Origin: JBCBCP01 sp039817385
GTDB taxonomy: Bacteria > Pseudomonadota > Alphaproteobacteria > Rhodobacterales > Rhodobacteraceae
Length of the DNA stretch: 64,000 nt
Assembly (NCBI GenBank): GCA_039817385.1
Contig: JBCBVY010000004.1
Coordinates: 62,001 to 126,000 of the forward strand
Direction: 5' to 3'
The notes beneath the pieces were generated by a model. The model saw only the letters and a list, made by a program, of their open reading frames with translations, was not told the origin of the DNA and made no database searches. This document shows, one piece after another, positions 34,605 through 42,554 of this stretch. The translations under genes were made by a program, and so were the position numbers. Each line of letters opens with the position of its first letter. Within the stretch, counting starts at the first letter, position 1.

Positions 34605-34702
34605 CGTAGGGTGGGTGCCAACCCACCGCAACACGAAAATACCCGGTGCCGCGGGACACCGGGTTTCGTTTGTTGGGTGGTGGGTTGGAAACCAACCCTA
34701 CG
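34605..34702. repeat. Composite palindromic repeat (CGTAGGGTGGG type)
   Basis: Outer arms CGTAGGGT (34605-34612) and ACCCTACG (34695-34702) enclose three hairpins: GGTGGGT/ACCCACC (34610-34616/34621-34627), ACCCGGTG/CACCGGGT (34641-34648/34657-34664) and GGGTTGG/CCAACCC (34682-34688/34692-34698). A shorter relative is at 58517-58541. Probably a mobile palindromic or REP-type element between hpd and the COG0523 promoter. Confidence 0.75.
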
Positions 34703-34715
34703 CATGGCCTCGTGG

Positions 34716-34736
34716 GGTGCGCATTCACTGCGCACC
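34716..34736 (-). terminator. Hairpin after hpd
   Basis: A perfect 8-base stem GGTGCGCA/TGCGCACC with loop TTCAC lies 12 bases past the hpd stop on the minus strand. No T run follows, so any termination would be Rho-assisted or the stem may protect the 3' end. Confidence 0.4.
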
Positions 34737-34748
34737 GCCAGCGCTGGC

Positions 34749-35843
34749 CTATTCCGCGGCAATCTCTCCATTAGCGATCTGCTCCGCCTCGATGCTCTCG
34801 AACAGCGCCTTGAAGTTGCCCTCGCCAAACCCGTCATCCCCCTTGCGCTGGATGAACTCGAAGAAGATCGGCCCGATGACGGTCTTGGAGAAAATCTGGA
34901 GCAAGATCTTCGTCTCCCCGCCATCGACGACGCCTTCGCCGTCAATCAGGATGCCGTGCTTTTTCATCCGGTCAATCGGCTCGTCATGGCCTGCAACCCG
35001 GGTTCTGGACAGGTCATAGTAGGCCTCGGGCGGGCCGGGCATGAAGGTCACGCCGTTCTGGGAAATTGTATCCACCGAGTCGTACAGCGCGTCCGAGCCG
35101 ACTGCGATGTGCTGGATCCCTTCGCCGTTGTACTTCTTCAGATAGGCCACGATCTGCCCCGTCTCGCCCCGGTCCTCGTTGATCGGGATGCGGATGCGCC
35201 CGCAAGGCGAGGTCAGCGCGCGGGAGAAAAGGCCGGTGAACTTGCCCTCGATGTCAAAGAACCGGATTTCCTTGAAGTTGAAGAGGTCGCCGTAAAACCG
35301 GAACCACGTGTCCATGTTCCCCTTGAACACATTATGCGTCAGGTGATCGAGGTAGAAGAACCCGACCCCGCGCGGCTTGGACTGCGCGAGCCACTCGTAT
35401 TCGTCATTATAAGGCGACGTCTCGTAGTACTGATCGACAAAGTAGATCAGGCTGCCGCCGATCCCGTAGATCGCGGGCACGTCCAGCACGCGGCCCGCAC
35501 CCTCGTAGGGCGTGGCGCCCTTGGACACCGCGTGATCAAACGCCGCTTGCGCATCCGCCACGCGCCAGCCCATCGAGGGCGCGCAGGGGCCGTGCGCTTC
35601 GACGAAACCGGCGGCGAAGCTGTCCGGGTCATAGGTCAGCACGTAGGTGACATCGCCCTGCTGCCACAGTTCGATCTGCTTGGTCTTGTGATGGGCGACC
35701 TTCTGGTAGCCCATGCGCGCAAAGCTCTCCCGCAGGGCGTCCGGGTCCGGGGACGCAAACTCGACAAATTCGAACCCGTCCGTGCCGGCGGGGTTTTCAG
35801 GCGTGATCGTGGACTTCGGTGCGGTGTGCGGGAACGGTCCCAT
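34749..35843 (-). CDS. hpd: 4-hydroxyphenylpyruvate dioxygenase
   Basis: HPD converts 4-hydroxyphenylpyruvate to homogentisate in tyrosine catabolism. The 364-residue protein has two vicinal-oxygen-chelate halves. The iron ligands are in the second: His in FYLDHLTHNV, His in GEGIQHIAVGS, and Glu in IGPIFFEFIQRKG. Segments YDLSRTRV and EFIQRKGDDGFGEGNFKALF are characteristic. The start at 35843 has GAGGAGG upstream. It is divergent from an Lrp-type regulator, which probably controls it. Confidence 0.96.
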   Translation of the reverse strand: MGPFPHTAPKSTITPENPAGTDGFEFVEFASPDPDALRESFARMGYQKVAHHKTKQIELWQQGDVTYVLTYDPDSFAAGFVEAHGPCAPSMGWRVADAQAAFDHAVSKGATPYEGAGRVLDVPAIYGIGGSLIYFVDQYYETSPYNDEYEWLAQSKPRGVGFFYLDHLTHNVFKGNMDTWFRFYGDLFNFKEIRFFDIEGKFTGLFSRALTSPCGRIRIPINEDRGETGQIVAYLKKYNGEGIQHIAVGSDALYDSVDTISQNGVTFMPGPPEAYYDLSRTRVAGHDEPIDRMKKHGILIDGEGVVDGGETKILLQIFSKTVIGPIFFEFIQRKGDDGFGEGNFKALFESIEAEQIANGEIAAE

Positions 35844-35873
35844 GCGTCATCCTCCTCTGATGCTGCAAAGTTA

Positions 35874-35889
35874 CGCACGGAGCCGTGCG
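35874..35889. promoter_or_regulatory. Inverted repeat in the hpd/Lrp divergent promoter
   Basis: CGCACGG-AG-CCGTGCG forms perfect 7-base arms in the 130-base space between hpd and the Lrp-type gene. A second near-palindrome CGCATAATGCG lies about ten bases on (35898-35908). They are candidate operators for the divergent regulator; no experiment supports this. Confidence 0.45.
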
Positions 35890-35973
35890 AATTCCGCGCA
35901 TAATGCGGGTGAACCCTGGCATTTTGCGCGATTTTCACGCATCGTTAAGAGGAACCACGCGAAAAACCCGCAC

Positions 35974-36429
35974 ATGCTTGATGACACGGACACCCGCCTT
36001 CTGGCGGCCTTGCAAACCAATGGCGCCGCCACCGCGCAGGAGCTGGCGGACCTTTTGCACCTCAGCGCCAGCCAGGTGGGCCGCCGCCGTCAGCGGCTGG
36101 AGGCCGAGGGCTACATTCAGCACTACGCGGCCCGGCTTGATGCATCCAGGCTGGGCCTCGACGTGCAAACCTTCATTCAGGTGCACCTCGCCAGCCACGG
36201 GCCGGAAAACAGCGCGGCCTTCGCCCGCCTTGTCCGCACCACGCCGCAGATCGTGTCGGCCTGGACGATGACCGGCGATGCGGACTACCTGCTGCGGGTC
36301 TATTGCGAAGACCTTGCGGCGCTCAACCGCCTCGTGCACGAGGTGTTGCTGCCCCACCCTTCGGTCGCGCGGGTGCACAGCCAGATCGTGATGGACCAGA
36401 TCAAGCGCGACGCGCCGCTGCCCACATGA
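35974..36429 (+). CDS. Lrp/AsnC family transcriptional regulator
   Basis: The 151-residue regulator has an N-terminal winged helix (residues 1-60: DTRLLAALQTNGAATAQELA, LSASQVGRRRQRLEAEGYI). The C-terminal RAM domain contains VSAWTMTGDADYLLRVYCEDL. Divergent placement next to hpd suggests control of tyrosine or phenylalanine breakdown with an aromatic amino acid as effector, by analogy with other Lrp-type regulators. The ATG at 35974 is used; the open frame upstream runs through the promoter into hpd. Confidence 0.9.
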   Translation: MLDDTDTRLLAALQTNGAATAQELADLLHLSASQVGRRRQRLEAEGYIQHYAARLDASRLGLDVQTFIQVHLASHGPENSAAFARLVRTTPQIVSAWTMTGDADYLLRVYCEDLAALNRLVHEVLLPHPSVARVHSQIVMDQIKRDAPLPT

Positions 36430-36470
36430 TGCCACATGTAATTTTCACAAGCCCGGACTAGACTTGCCGC

Positions 36471-38354
36471 ATGGAAGGTTTTCTTTACCAAGCCACGATC
36501 TACCTCGCCGCCGCGGTCATCGCGGTGCCCATTGCTGCGCGGCTCGGCTTTGGGTCGGTGCTGGGCTATCTGGCGGCGGGGATCCTGATCGGCCCGGTCC
36601 TTGGCCTTGTCGGGGCAGAGACGGAAGATTTGCAGCATTTCGCCGAATTTGGCGTCGTGATGATGCTCTTTATCATCGGGCTGGAGCTGGAGCCGCGCGC
36701 GCTGTGGGCGATGCGCGAGAAGCTGGTGGGGCTGGGCGGGCTGCAGGTCACGCTCAGTACGGCGGCGATCATGGGCGTGGCGATGGCCTACGGTCAGGCG
36801 TGGCCCGCGGCGCTGGCCATTGGGCTGAGCCTGTCGCTCTCCTCCACCGCGATTGTGCTGCAAACCCTGTCCGAAAAGGGGCTGATGCAAAGCACCGGGG
36901 GCCGATCCGTCTTTTCCACCTTGCTGACGCAGGACATCGCGGTGATCCCGATGCTGGCGCTGCTGCCGCTGCTCGCGATCAGCCCCGGCATCCAGATCAG
37001 CGAGAACGGCGCGATTGAACGGCCCTCGGACGCGGCCCACGGCGGCCATTACCAAGAGCACAGCCTGAGCCTTGTCGACGGCCTGCCGGGATGGGGCGTC
37101 ACACTGGTGACGCTGGCCGCCATCGCCTTTGTGGTCGCGCTGGGTGTGTTCCTCGTCCGCCCCCTCTTTCGGTTCATCGACCAGGCCAACCTGCGGGAGA
37201 TGTATACCGCGCTCGCCCTGCTGATCGTTGTCGGCATCTCCTTCCTGATGATGCTCGTTGGCCTGTCCCCCGCGCTTGGCGCGTTCCTTGCGGGGGTGGT
37301 GCTGGCCAGTTCCGAGTTTCGGCACGAGATGGAATCAGACCTTGAGCCGTTTAAGGGCCTGCTTTTGGGCCTCTTTTTTATCACTGTCGGCGCGGGCATC
37401 AATTTCGAGCTGCTGTTTTCCAAGCCCGAGGCCATCCTCTCGATGGCGCTGCTGCTGATCCTGATCAAAGGTGTCATCCTCTGGCCGCTGGGGCGCGCGT
37501 TTGGGCTGCGCGGACGGCACAAATGGCTTTACGCGCTCAGCCTTGCGCAAGCGGGCGAGTTCGGCTTTGTGCTGATCAGTTTCTCGGTCGGTCAGAACGT
37601 GCTGCCGGGGCGGATCGGGGACGAACTGCTGCTCGTCATTGCGCTCTCAATGCTTATCACGCCCCTTTTGTTCCTCCTTTATGAGGCGCTGGCCAAGCGG
37701 CTGGAAGACGTGGGCGAGCTGCCCGAACCGGACGAGATCGACACGTCCGGCCCCGTGATCATCGCGGGCATTGGCCGCTTTGGCCAGATCGTGAACCGGC
37801 TGGTGCGCGGCGCGGGGTTTGAGACCGTGGTGCTGGACAACAACATGGAGACGATCCAGCTGATGCGCCGCTTTGGTTTTCGCGGTTTCCTCGGCGATCC
37901 GCAGCGGCCCGATATCCTGCACGCGGCAGGCCTCAACAAGGCGCGCGTGCTGGTCGTCGCACTCGACGATCCGGAGGCCGCCATCCAGGTCACCGCCTAT
38001 GCCCGCAAACAGCGGCCGGACCTGCACATCATCGCGCGCGCCTATGACCGCACGGCGGTGTACCGCCTGTACCGCGCGGGCGCGAATGACATCGTGCGTG
38101 AGATGTTCGACAGCTCCCTGCGCGCGGGCCGCTACGTGCTGGAGAATGTGGGGCTCAGCGAATACGAGGCCGCGGCCGCCGAAAAAGTGTTCTACCAGCA
38201 CGACCGGGACACGGTGCGCCAGCTGGCTGAGCTGTGGGACCCGGCGATCCCCGCGGCCAAGAACGCGGCCTATGTCGCCCGCGCAAAGGAGCTTCAGAAA
38301 GACCTGGAGACGGAGCTGCTCAGCCGCGCCGAGGACGAGCGCAAAAGCGCCTAA
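36471..38354 (+). CDS. CPA2-family K+/H+ antiporter with TrkA-N domain (Kef type)
   Basis: The 627-residue protein has about 12-13 membrane helices over residues 1-400 (YLAAGILIGPVLGLV, MMLFIIGLELEP, LGAFLAGVVLASSEF). The RCK/TrkA-N nucleotide-binding domain starts at about 420 (VIIAGIGRFGQIVNRLV, VVLDNN), and a C-terminal soluble tail follows. The GLELEP and AQAGEFGFVL segments are typical of KefB/KefC and YbaL. It exports potassium or exchanges monovalent cations in the inner membrane. It ends in a 4-base overlap with convergent cobT. Confidence 0.92.
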   Translation: MEGFLYQATIYLAAAVIAVPIAARLGFGSVLGYLAAGILIGPVLGLVGAETEDLQHFAEFGVVMMLFIIGLELEPRALWAMREKLVGLGGLQVTLSTAAIMGVAMAYGQAWPAALAIGLSLSLSSTAIVLQTLSEKGLMQSTGGRSVFSTLLTQDIAVIPMLALLPLLAISPGIQISENGAIERPSDAAHGGHYQEHSLSLVDGLPGWGVTLVTLAAIAFVVALGVFLVRPLFRFIDQANLREMYTALALLIVVGISFLMMLVGLSPALGAFLAGVVLASSEFRHEMESDLEPFKGLLLGLFFITVGAGINFELLFSKPEAILSMALLLILIKGVILWPLGRAFGLRGRHKWLYALSLAQAGEFGFVLISFSVGQNVLPGRIGDELLLVIALSMLITPLLFLLYEALAKRLEDVGELPEPDEIDTSGPVIIAGIGRFGQIVNRLVRGAGFETVVLDNNMETIQLMRRFGFRGFLGDPQRPDILHAAGLNKARVLVVALDDPEAAIQVTAYARKQRPDLHIIARAYDRTAVYRLYRAGANDIVREMFDSSLRAGRYVLENVGLSEYEAAAAEKVFYQHDRDTVRQLAELWDPAIPAAKNAAYVARAKELQKDLETELLSRAEDERKSA

Positions 38355-39355
38355 CCGCCCGCCACACCGGCTTCGGCAAAGGTCGCCATGCCGCTCAGGC
38401 ACGCCACCGCGCCGCGCAGGACCGGGATCGCCAGCGCCCCGCCCGACCCCTCGCCCAGCCGCATCCCGAGGCTGAGCAAGGCGGGCGCTTTGCCCATCGC
38501 CTCCAGAAGGGACAGATGCGCGGCCTCGGCGCTCTGGTGGCCCGCGATGGTGTGATCCAGCGCGCTATCCGACAGGTCAGCCAGCGGCGCACAGGCCGCA
38601 CACGCGATAAACCCGTCAAGGATCACCGGGATATGCAGCGCGCGCGCATGGGCCACCGCGCCCGCCATCGCCGCCATCTCGCGCCCCGCAAAAGCGCCAA
38701 GCGCTGCCAGACCCCGTGCCGGAACGTGGCGCGCGAGCCCTTCGTTCACCACCTCCAGCTTACGCGCCAAACCGGCGTCATCCACGCCCGTGCCGCGCCC
38801 GACCCACAGTTCGGCCCCGCCGCCGTAAAGCGCCGCCGCGATGGCCGCCGCCGCGGTGGTGTTGCCGATGCCCATCTCGCCCACAACCAGCAGGTCCGCC
38901 GCAGGGTCCACCGCCGCCCAGCCGCTGTTCAGCGCGGCGAGCAGCTCTGGCTCCGGCAGCGCGTGCCCTTGGGTGAAATCGCCCGTGGGCCGGTCCAAGT
39001 CCAGCGCATGAACATCGAGCCGCGCGCCCGCCGCCTGCGCCAGCTGGTTCACCGCCGCGCCGCCCGCTTCGAAATTGGCGACCATCTGCGCGGTGACCTC
39101 CGCCGGGAAGGCCGACACGCCCCGCGCGGCAACCCCATGATTGCCCGCAAAGACGATGACCTGCGGCGAGTCGATGCGCGGTGTCGCCGTGCCGCGCCAG
39201 CCCGCATACCAGATCGCGGCTGCCTCGAGCCGTCCCAGCGCGCCGGGGGGCTTTGTCAGCTGGCCGTTGCGGGCCTCTGCCGCCTCCCGTGCTGCTGTGT
39301 CCGGGCTGTGCGCATCGCGCAGGGCAGCTTCAAATTCAGCGAGGGATGAGAACAT
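38351..39355 (-). CDS. cobT: Nicotinate-nucleotide:dimethylbenzimidazole phosphoribosyltransferase
   Basis: CobT activates dimethylbenzimidazole for the lower ligand of cobalamin. The 334-residue protein shows LTKPPGALGRLE at about residues 33-44, VFAGNHGVAARGVS, GEMGIGNTTAAAA, DGFIACAAC and the C-terminal MRLGEGSGGALA with the catalytic Glu. It lies divergently beside cobS with a 76-base spacer; both act in nucleotide-loop assembly. Confidence 0.95.
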   Translation of the reverse strand: MFSSLAEFEAALRDAHSPDTAAREAAEARNGQLTKPPGALGRLEAAAIWYAGWRGTATPRIDSPQVIVFAGNHGVAARGVSAFPAEVTAQMVANFEAGGAAVNQLAQAAGARLDVHALDLDRPTGDFTQGHALPEPELLAALNSGWAAVDPAADLLVVGEMGIGNTTAAAAIAAALYGGGAELWVGRGTGVDDAGLARKLEVVNEGLARHVPARGLAALGAFAGREMAAMAGAVAHARALHIPVILDGFIACAACAPLADLSDSALDHTIAGHQSAEAAHLSLLEAMGKAPALLSLGMRLGEGSGGALAIPVLRGAVACLSGMATFAEAGVAGG

Positions 39356-39431
39356 GTGTGCATTCCATCTTGCGGGATCGTCCCAGCTTGCCTACCCATT
39401 AACACCGCGCCCCAAAAGGAAAAAAAGCGCC

Positions 39432-40166
39432 ATGCGACTGCGCCCTTCCGACACGTCACCGCTTTGGGATGCGGCCGTTGCCCTTGCCCTGCTGACCCGC
39501 TTGCCCCTGCCGCGGCTGCCGGATGCCGCTTTTGCGCAGCAGGCGCGCGCGGTGTGGGCCTTTCCGCTGGTGGGGCTGATCGTCGGAGGCGTTGCAGCGC
39601 TGGCAGCCGCGCTCGGCCCGACCCCGGCGATTGGCGCGGGCCTCGCGCTGGTGGTGATGGCGCTGATGACGGGCGCGCTGCACGAAGACGGTCTGGCCGA
39701 CATGGCGGACGGGTTCTGGGGCGGGCAGACCAAGGAACGGCGGCTGGAGATCATGAAAGACAGCCGCATCGGCGCTTATGGCGTGCTGGCCCTGATCCTC
39801 GTGACCGGGCTGCGCTTTGCGGCCATCGCCGCGGCTGGCCTGCCCGCGCTGATCGTGGCGGCGTGCCTCTCGCGCGGTGCAATGCCCGCGCTAATGGCCT
39901 GGATGCCGCACGCGCGGGCGGACGGGCTGTCGCGCAGCGTTGGCACGCCGGGGGCCGCGCCCGCCACCGCGGCGATTGCCCTCAGCGCCCTGATCGCACT
40001 TGTGATACTCGGCGCCCCGGCCCTCAAGGCCTTGCTTGCCGCCGCGCTTATCGCAGGGACCGTCGCCTGGATTGCCCACCGCAAGATCGGCGGGCAGACT
40101 GGGGACGTGCTGGGCGCGGTCCAGCAGCTGAGCGAGACCGCGATCCTGATCGTTCTGGTGGCTTAG
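39432..40166 (+). CDS. cobS: Adenosylcobinamide-GDP ribazoletransferase (cobalamin synthase)
   Basis: The last step of the cobalamin nucleotide loop, joining alpha-ribazole to GDP-cobinamide. The 244-residue membrane enzyme has LLTRLPLPRLPD near the start and the metal-binding stretch GALHEDGLADMADGFWGG, followed by ERRLEIMKDSRIGAYG. The remaining half is mostly membrane helices. The ATG at 39432 is chosen because the family N terminus begins there. Its stop overlaps convergent carD by four bases. Confidence 0.95.
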   Translation: MRLRPSDTSPLWDAAVALALLTRLPLPRLPDAAFAQQARAVWAFPLVGLIVGGVAALAAALGPTPAIGAGLALVVMALMTGALHEDGLADMADGFWGGQTKERRLEIMKDSRIGAYGVLALILVTGLRFAAIAAAGLPALIVAACLSRGAMPALMAWMPHARADGLSRSVGTPGAAPATAAIALSALIALVILGAPALKALLAAALIAGTVAWIAHRKIGGQTGDVLGAVQQLSETAILIVLVA

Positions 40167-40678
40167 GCCGCCGCGGCGCGGCTGGTCAGCACATCGCCGA
40201 TTTCTTTCGACGCGGCCATCTCGTCCCCGCCGGACACGGCTGCCACCTCGCGCGTCAGCCGCTCCAGCGCCGCCTCATAAAGCTGGCGTTCGGAATAGCT
40301 CTGCTCGCGCTGGTCATCGGAGCGGTGCAGGTCGCGCACGACCTCTGCGATGGCGATCAGATCGCCGGAATTGATCTTCTGCTCATATTCCTGCGCGCGG
40401 CGCGACCACATCGCGCGCTTCACCTTCGCCTTGCCCTTCAGCGTCTTCATTGCATGGGCAATCACATCGGGGCTCGACAGCGCGCGCATCCCGATCTCCG
40501 TCGCCTTGTGCGTCGGCACGCGCAAGGTCATTTTGTCCTTCTCGAAGGAGATGACAAACAGCTCCAAAGAAATCCCGGCCACTTCCTGCTCTTCGATCGA
40601 GACGATCTGCCCGACACCATGCGCGGGATAGACGACAAACTCATTCGGGCGAAAGTCGGGTTTCTTGGTCTTGGTCAT
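40163..40678 (-). CDS. carD: CarD/CdnL-family RNA polymerase-binding regulator
   Basis: The 171-residue protein starts with the CarD N-terminal Tudor-like RNAP-interacting domain (residues about 8-65: FRPNEFVVYPAHGVGQIVSIEE, FEKDKMTLRVPTHKA). A helical DNA-binding domain follows (KVKRAMWSRRAQEYEQKINS, EQSYSERQLYEAALERLTRE). In Rhodobacter this protein was described as PetP; it activates many promoters, including rRNA promoters, by stabilising open complexes. It is about 280 bases downstream of fdxA on the same strand. Confidence 0.93.
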   Translation of the reverse strand: MTKTKKPDFRPNEFVVYPAHGVGQIVSIEEQEVAGISLELFVISFEKDKMTLRVPTHKATEIGMRALSSPDVIAHAMKTLKGKAKVKRAMWSRRAQEYEQKINSGDLIAIAEVVRDLHRSDDQREQSYSERQLYEAALERLTREVAAVSGGDEMAASKEIGDVLTSRAAAA

Positions 40679-40959
40679 TCTGTTTCCTTATGTTCGGCGC
40701 CGCAATTTTCGGAGCAAAAAGACGGTGGCGAAGCCAAGGCTTCGTCCCGTTTGATCTGTTTTGTCCTATATGTCCGCCGGCGTGTTGGGAGCCGACATGG
40801 GAACGCAGCTGCGTCGTTGCAATCTCATGAAGTGTAACACAAAAATGAACCGCAATGAAGTTTACCTTGCGGAAAGCGGCCTGTAACCACGACAAATCAA
40901 GGTTTTAGGCGCCCACCCTCATCCTGAGAGCGAGACAAAGGCGGCCTGCGCCGATTCGC
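40679..40959. other. Promoter region of carD
   Basis: These 281 bases between the fdxA stop and the carD start hold no gene. The part at 40840-40900 is AT-richer, with runs such as ACACAAAAATGAA. It probably contains the carD promoter and leader. No intrinsic terminator for fdxA is evident. Confidence 0.4.
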
Positions 40960-41298
40960 TCAGCCACCCTCGCCCGGCGCTTCAGAGAAGTATTTCTCCA
41001 GCTTGCCCGTCTCGCCATCGCGCGCTTCTGCGTCGGGCAGCGGGTCTTTCTTGGTGATGATGACGGGCCACATCTCGGAATATTTGCGGTTGAACTCGAC
41101 CCACTTTTCCATGTCCGGCTCGGTGTCGGGGCGGATCGCGTCGGCGGGGCATTCCGGCTCGCAGACGCCGCAATCGATGCATTCGTCGGGATGAATCACC
41201 AGCATGTTCTCACCCTCGTAGAAGCAGTCCACCGGGCAGACTTCCACACAATCGGTGTATTTGCAGCCAATGCAGGCGTCATTGACGATATAGGTCAT
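40960..41298 (-). CDS. fdxA: 7Fe-8S ferredoxin
   Basis: The 112-residue FdxA-type ferredoxin opens TYIVNDACIGCKYTDCVEVC and continues to CIDCGVCEPECP. The irregular spacing of the first cysteine cluster gives one 3Fe-4S and one 4Fe-4S centre, and the C-terminal extension (EKWVEFNRKYSEMWPVI) is typical of the long form. It is a soluble electron carrier whose redox partners are not identified. It lies 48 bases after the S4-domain gene. Confidence 0.95.
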   Translation of the reverse strand: MTYIVNDACIGCKYTDCVEVCPVDCFYEGENMLVIHPDECIDCGVCEPECPADAIRPDTEPDMEKWVEFNRKYSEMWPVIITKKDPLPDAEARDGETGKLEKYFSEAPGEGG

Positions 41299-41346
41299 GC
41301 AGCATTCCCTTTTGCCTCAGCCGTCTAGCTAGCGGGCGCGACGGGA

Positions 41347-41772
41347 TCATTCAAGATCACCAGACCCGGGAATCGCGCGGTAAAGATCACCCTTCCGCCG
41401 GTCGCGCTTGGTCGGGCGCCCTTTTCCCTCAAAGGCGGGGTTTTCAGGAACCACCTCCCGCGGGGGCGGCGGCGGGGAGTGATCGGCGTAGAGCGTTTGT
41501 GCCTCGGCGGCGGGGCCACGCCGTGCGCCGATGGCCAGCACCTCGACCACCCGGACGGCGCGGCCCTGCGCAAAGGTCAGCATGTCGCCGGGGCCGATGG
41601 TGGTGCTGCGCTTTTCCACACGCTCCGCGTTCACCCGGATCGCGCCCTCAGTCACCTTTGCAGCGGCAAGCGAGCGGGTCTTGAAAAATCGCGCGTGCCA
41701 AAGCCACTTGTCGAGCCGCAGCTTCTCCCGCGGCGCGGTCAAAGTCCAGCCCCGCGCGCTGCGGTGTTCCAA
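41347..41772 (-). CDS. S4-domain RNA-binding protein (HslR family)
   Basis: The 141-residue protein has an S4 domain at about residues 15-75 (EKLRLDKWLWHARFFKTRSL, GAIRVNAERVEKRSTTI, GDMLTFAQGRAVRVVEVLAI). A basic tail follows (GRPTKRDRRKGDLYR). HslR binds stalled 50S subunits carrying peptidyl-tRNA in heat-shocked E. coli; the same role here is assumed. The first 34 bases overlap the end of the PIN gene, and a downstream TTG (at ...WTLTAPREK) could be the ancestral start if the PIN pair was inserted. Confidence 0.88.
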   Translation of the reverse strand: MEHRSARGWTLTAPREKLRLDKWLWHARFFKTRSLAAAKVTEGAIRVNAERVEKRSTTIGPGDMLTFAQGRAVRVVEVLAIGARRGPAAEAQTLYADHSPPPPPREVVPENPAFEGKGRPTKRDRRKGDLYRAIPGSGDLE

Positions 41773-42221
41773 TGCCTAATATTCACCGCGTCCACACCTA
41801 TAGAATTCAGTTTCCCATACAGCGCAAAATCCTGAGTGAAGACAGTAACACGATCCTGGATCAGGCGCGGCGCGATGGAAAAGATGGAAGCGTCGGCAAG
41901 GCCAAACCGGTGATACACGTCTGTCAGGGAAATCTCGGAGCTGGCGACATAGATTTCTTCCAACGACTGCGTGTAGAGCGCCAAGGCGGACGCCGTGCCC
42001 GGTGCAAGTTCTTGCCCACCTGACCCTATATGGTTGGAACCTTCGGTTAGGATGTTTGGCGTAGATACGTGCGCAACCTCACCGTTTAGCTCGGTGATCA
42101 GATGCAGAAATTGGGGCCTCGTATAGTTTTTGAGCTTCTTTCGATCCCCGACGCTTTCAGGGCTAACCGAGCCCCCGATGAACAAAACAAGAGGACCAGC
42201 ATCGAGAAGGACGCGTCGCAG
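41739..42221 (-). CDS. PIN-domain protein (putative toxin), probable CTG start
   Basis: This reads as a PIN nuclease of about 160 residues. The acidic residues expected of the active site are in LLDAGPLVLF, NILTEGSNHI, RFGLADASIF and FTQDFALYG. The first standard start (TTG 42185) would remove the Asp in LLDAG, and no ATG, GTG or TTG precedes it in frame after the stop of the upstream gene. CTG 42221, three bases past that stop, is the likeliest start, probably by coupled reinitiation. With the upstream 99-residue protein it forms a toxin-antitoxin-like pair. The DNA is visibly less GC-rich than its neighbours, suggesting acquisition. Confidence 0.7.
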   Translation of the reverse strand: MRRVLLDAGPLVLFIGGSVSPESVGDRKKLKNYTRPQFLHLITELNGEVAHVSTPNILTEGSNHIGSGGQELAPGTASALALYTQSLEEIYVASSEISLTDVYHRFGLADASIFSIAPRLIQDRVTVFTQDFALYGKLNSIGVDAVNIRHWNTAARGAGL

Positions 42222-42224
42222 GGG

Positions 42225-42524
42225 TCAACTCATGCGTTGGAAGTTGCCATCGGCATCCAGATGAAAACTCCTGACCTCGCGCACCGTCACAGTTTTGACC
42301 TCGCTACCTAAAAAAGCCAACGCGCCTGTGCGGTTGGGCTCTGACTTTTCTGTCCTGTCCCCATCAAACCCAATCGATACAAGCCAACCGCCGTCGAGCG
42401 GCTCAAGTTCTTCAAGCAGAACGTTTGGGAGGGGGTTGCCGCGCTCAACGTATTTGCGAAACAGGTCAAACGCGACTTCAATCGCTTGTTCGGCGGACAA
42501 CTCGGATTTTTGCGCTTCACCCAT
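42225..42524 (-). CDS. Small protein partnered with PIN-domain gene (putative antitoxin or immunity)
   Basis: The 99-residue protein contains AEQAIEVAFDLFRKYVERGN, PLDGGWLVSIGFDGDR and VREVRSFHLDADGNFQRM, a mixed alpha/beta pattern. No ribbon-helix-helix, AbrB or Phd domain is evident, so the antitoxin idea rests only on placement immediately upstream of the PIN gene in the same frame. The ATG at 42524 has GGAGG five bases upstream. Like the PIN gene it is AT-richer than the flanks, and the pair separates the helicase from the S4 gene. Confidence 0.6.
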   Translation of the reverse strand: MGEAQKSELSAEQAIEVAFDLFRKYVERGNPLPNVLLEELEPLDGGWLVSIGFDGDRTEKSEPNRTGALAFLGSEVKTVTVREVRSFHLDADGNFQRMS

Positions 42525-42554
42525 CGGGGCCTCCAAAACACTCCATCCTTGAAA

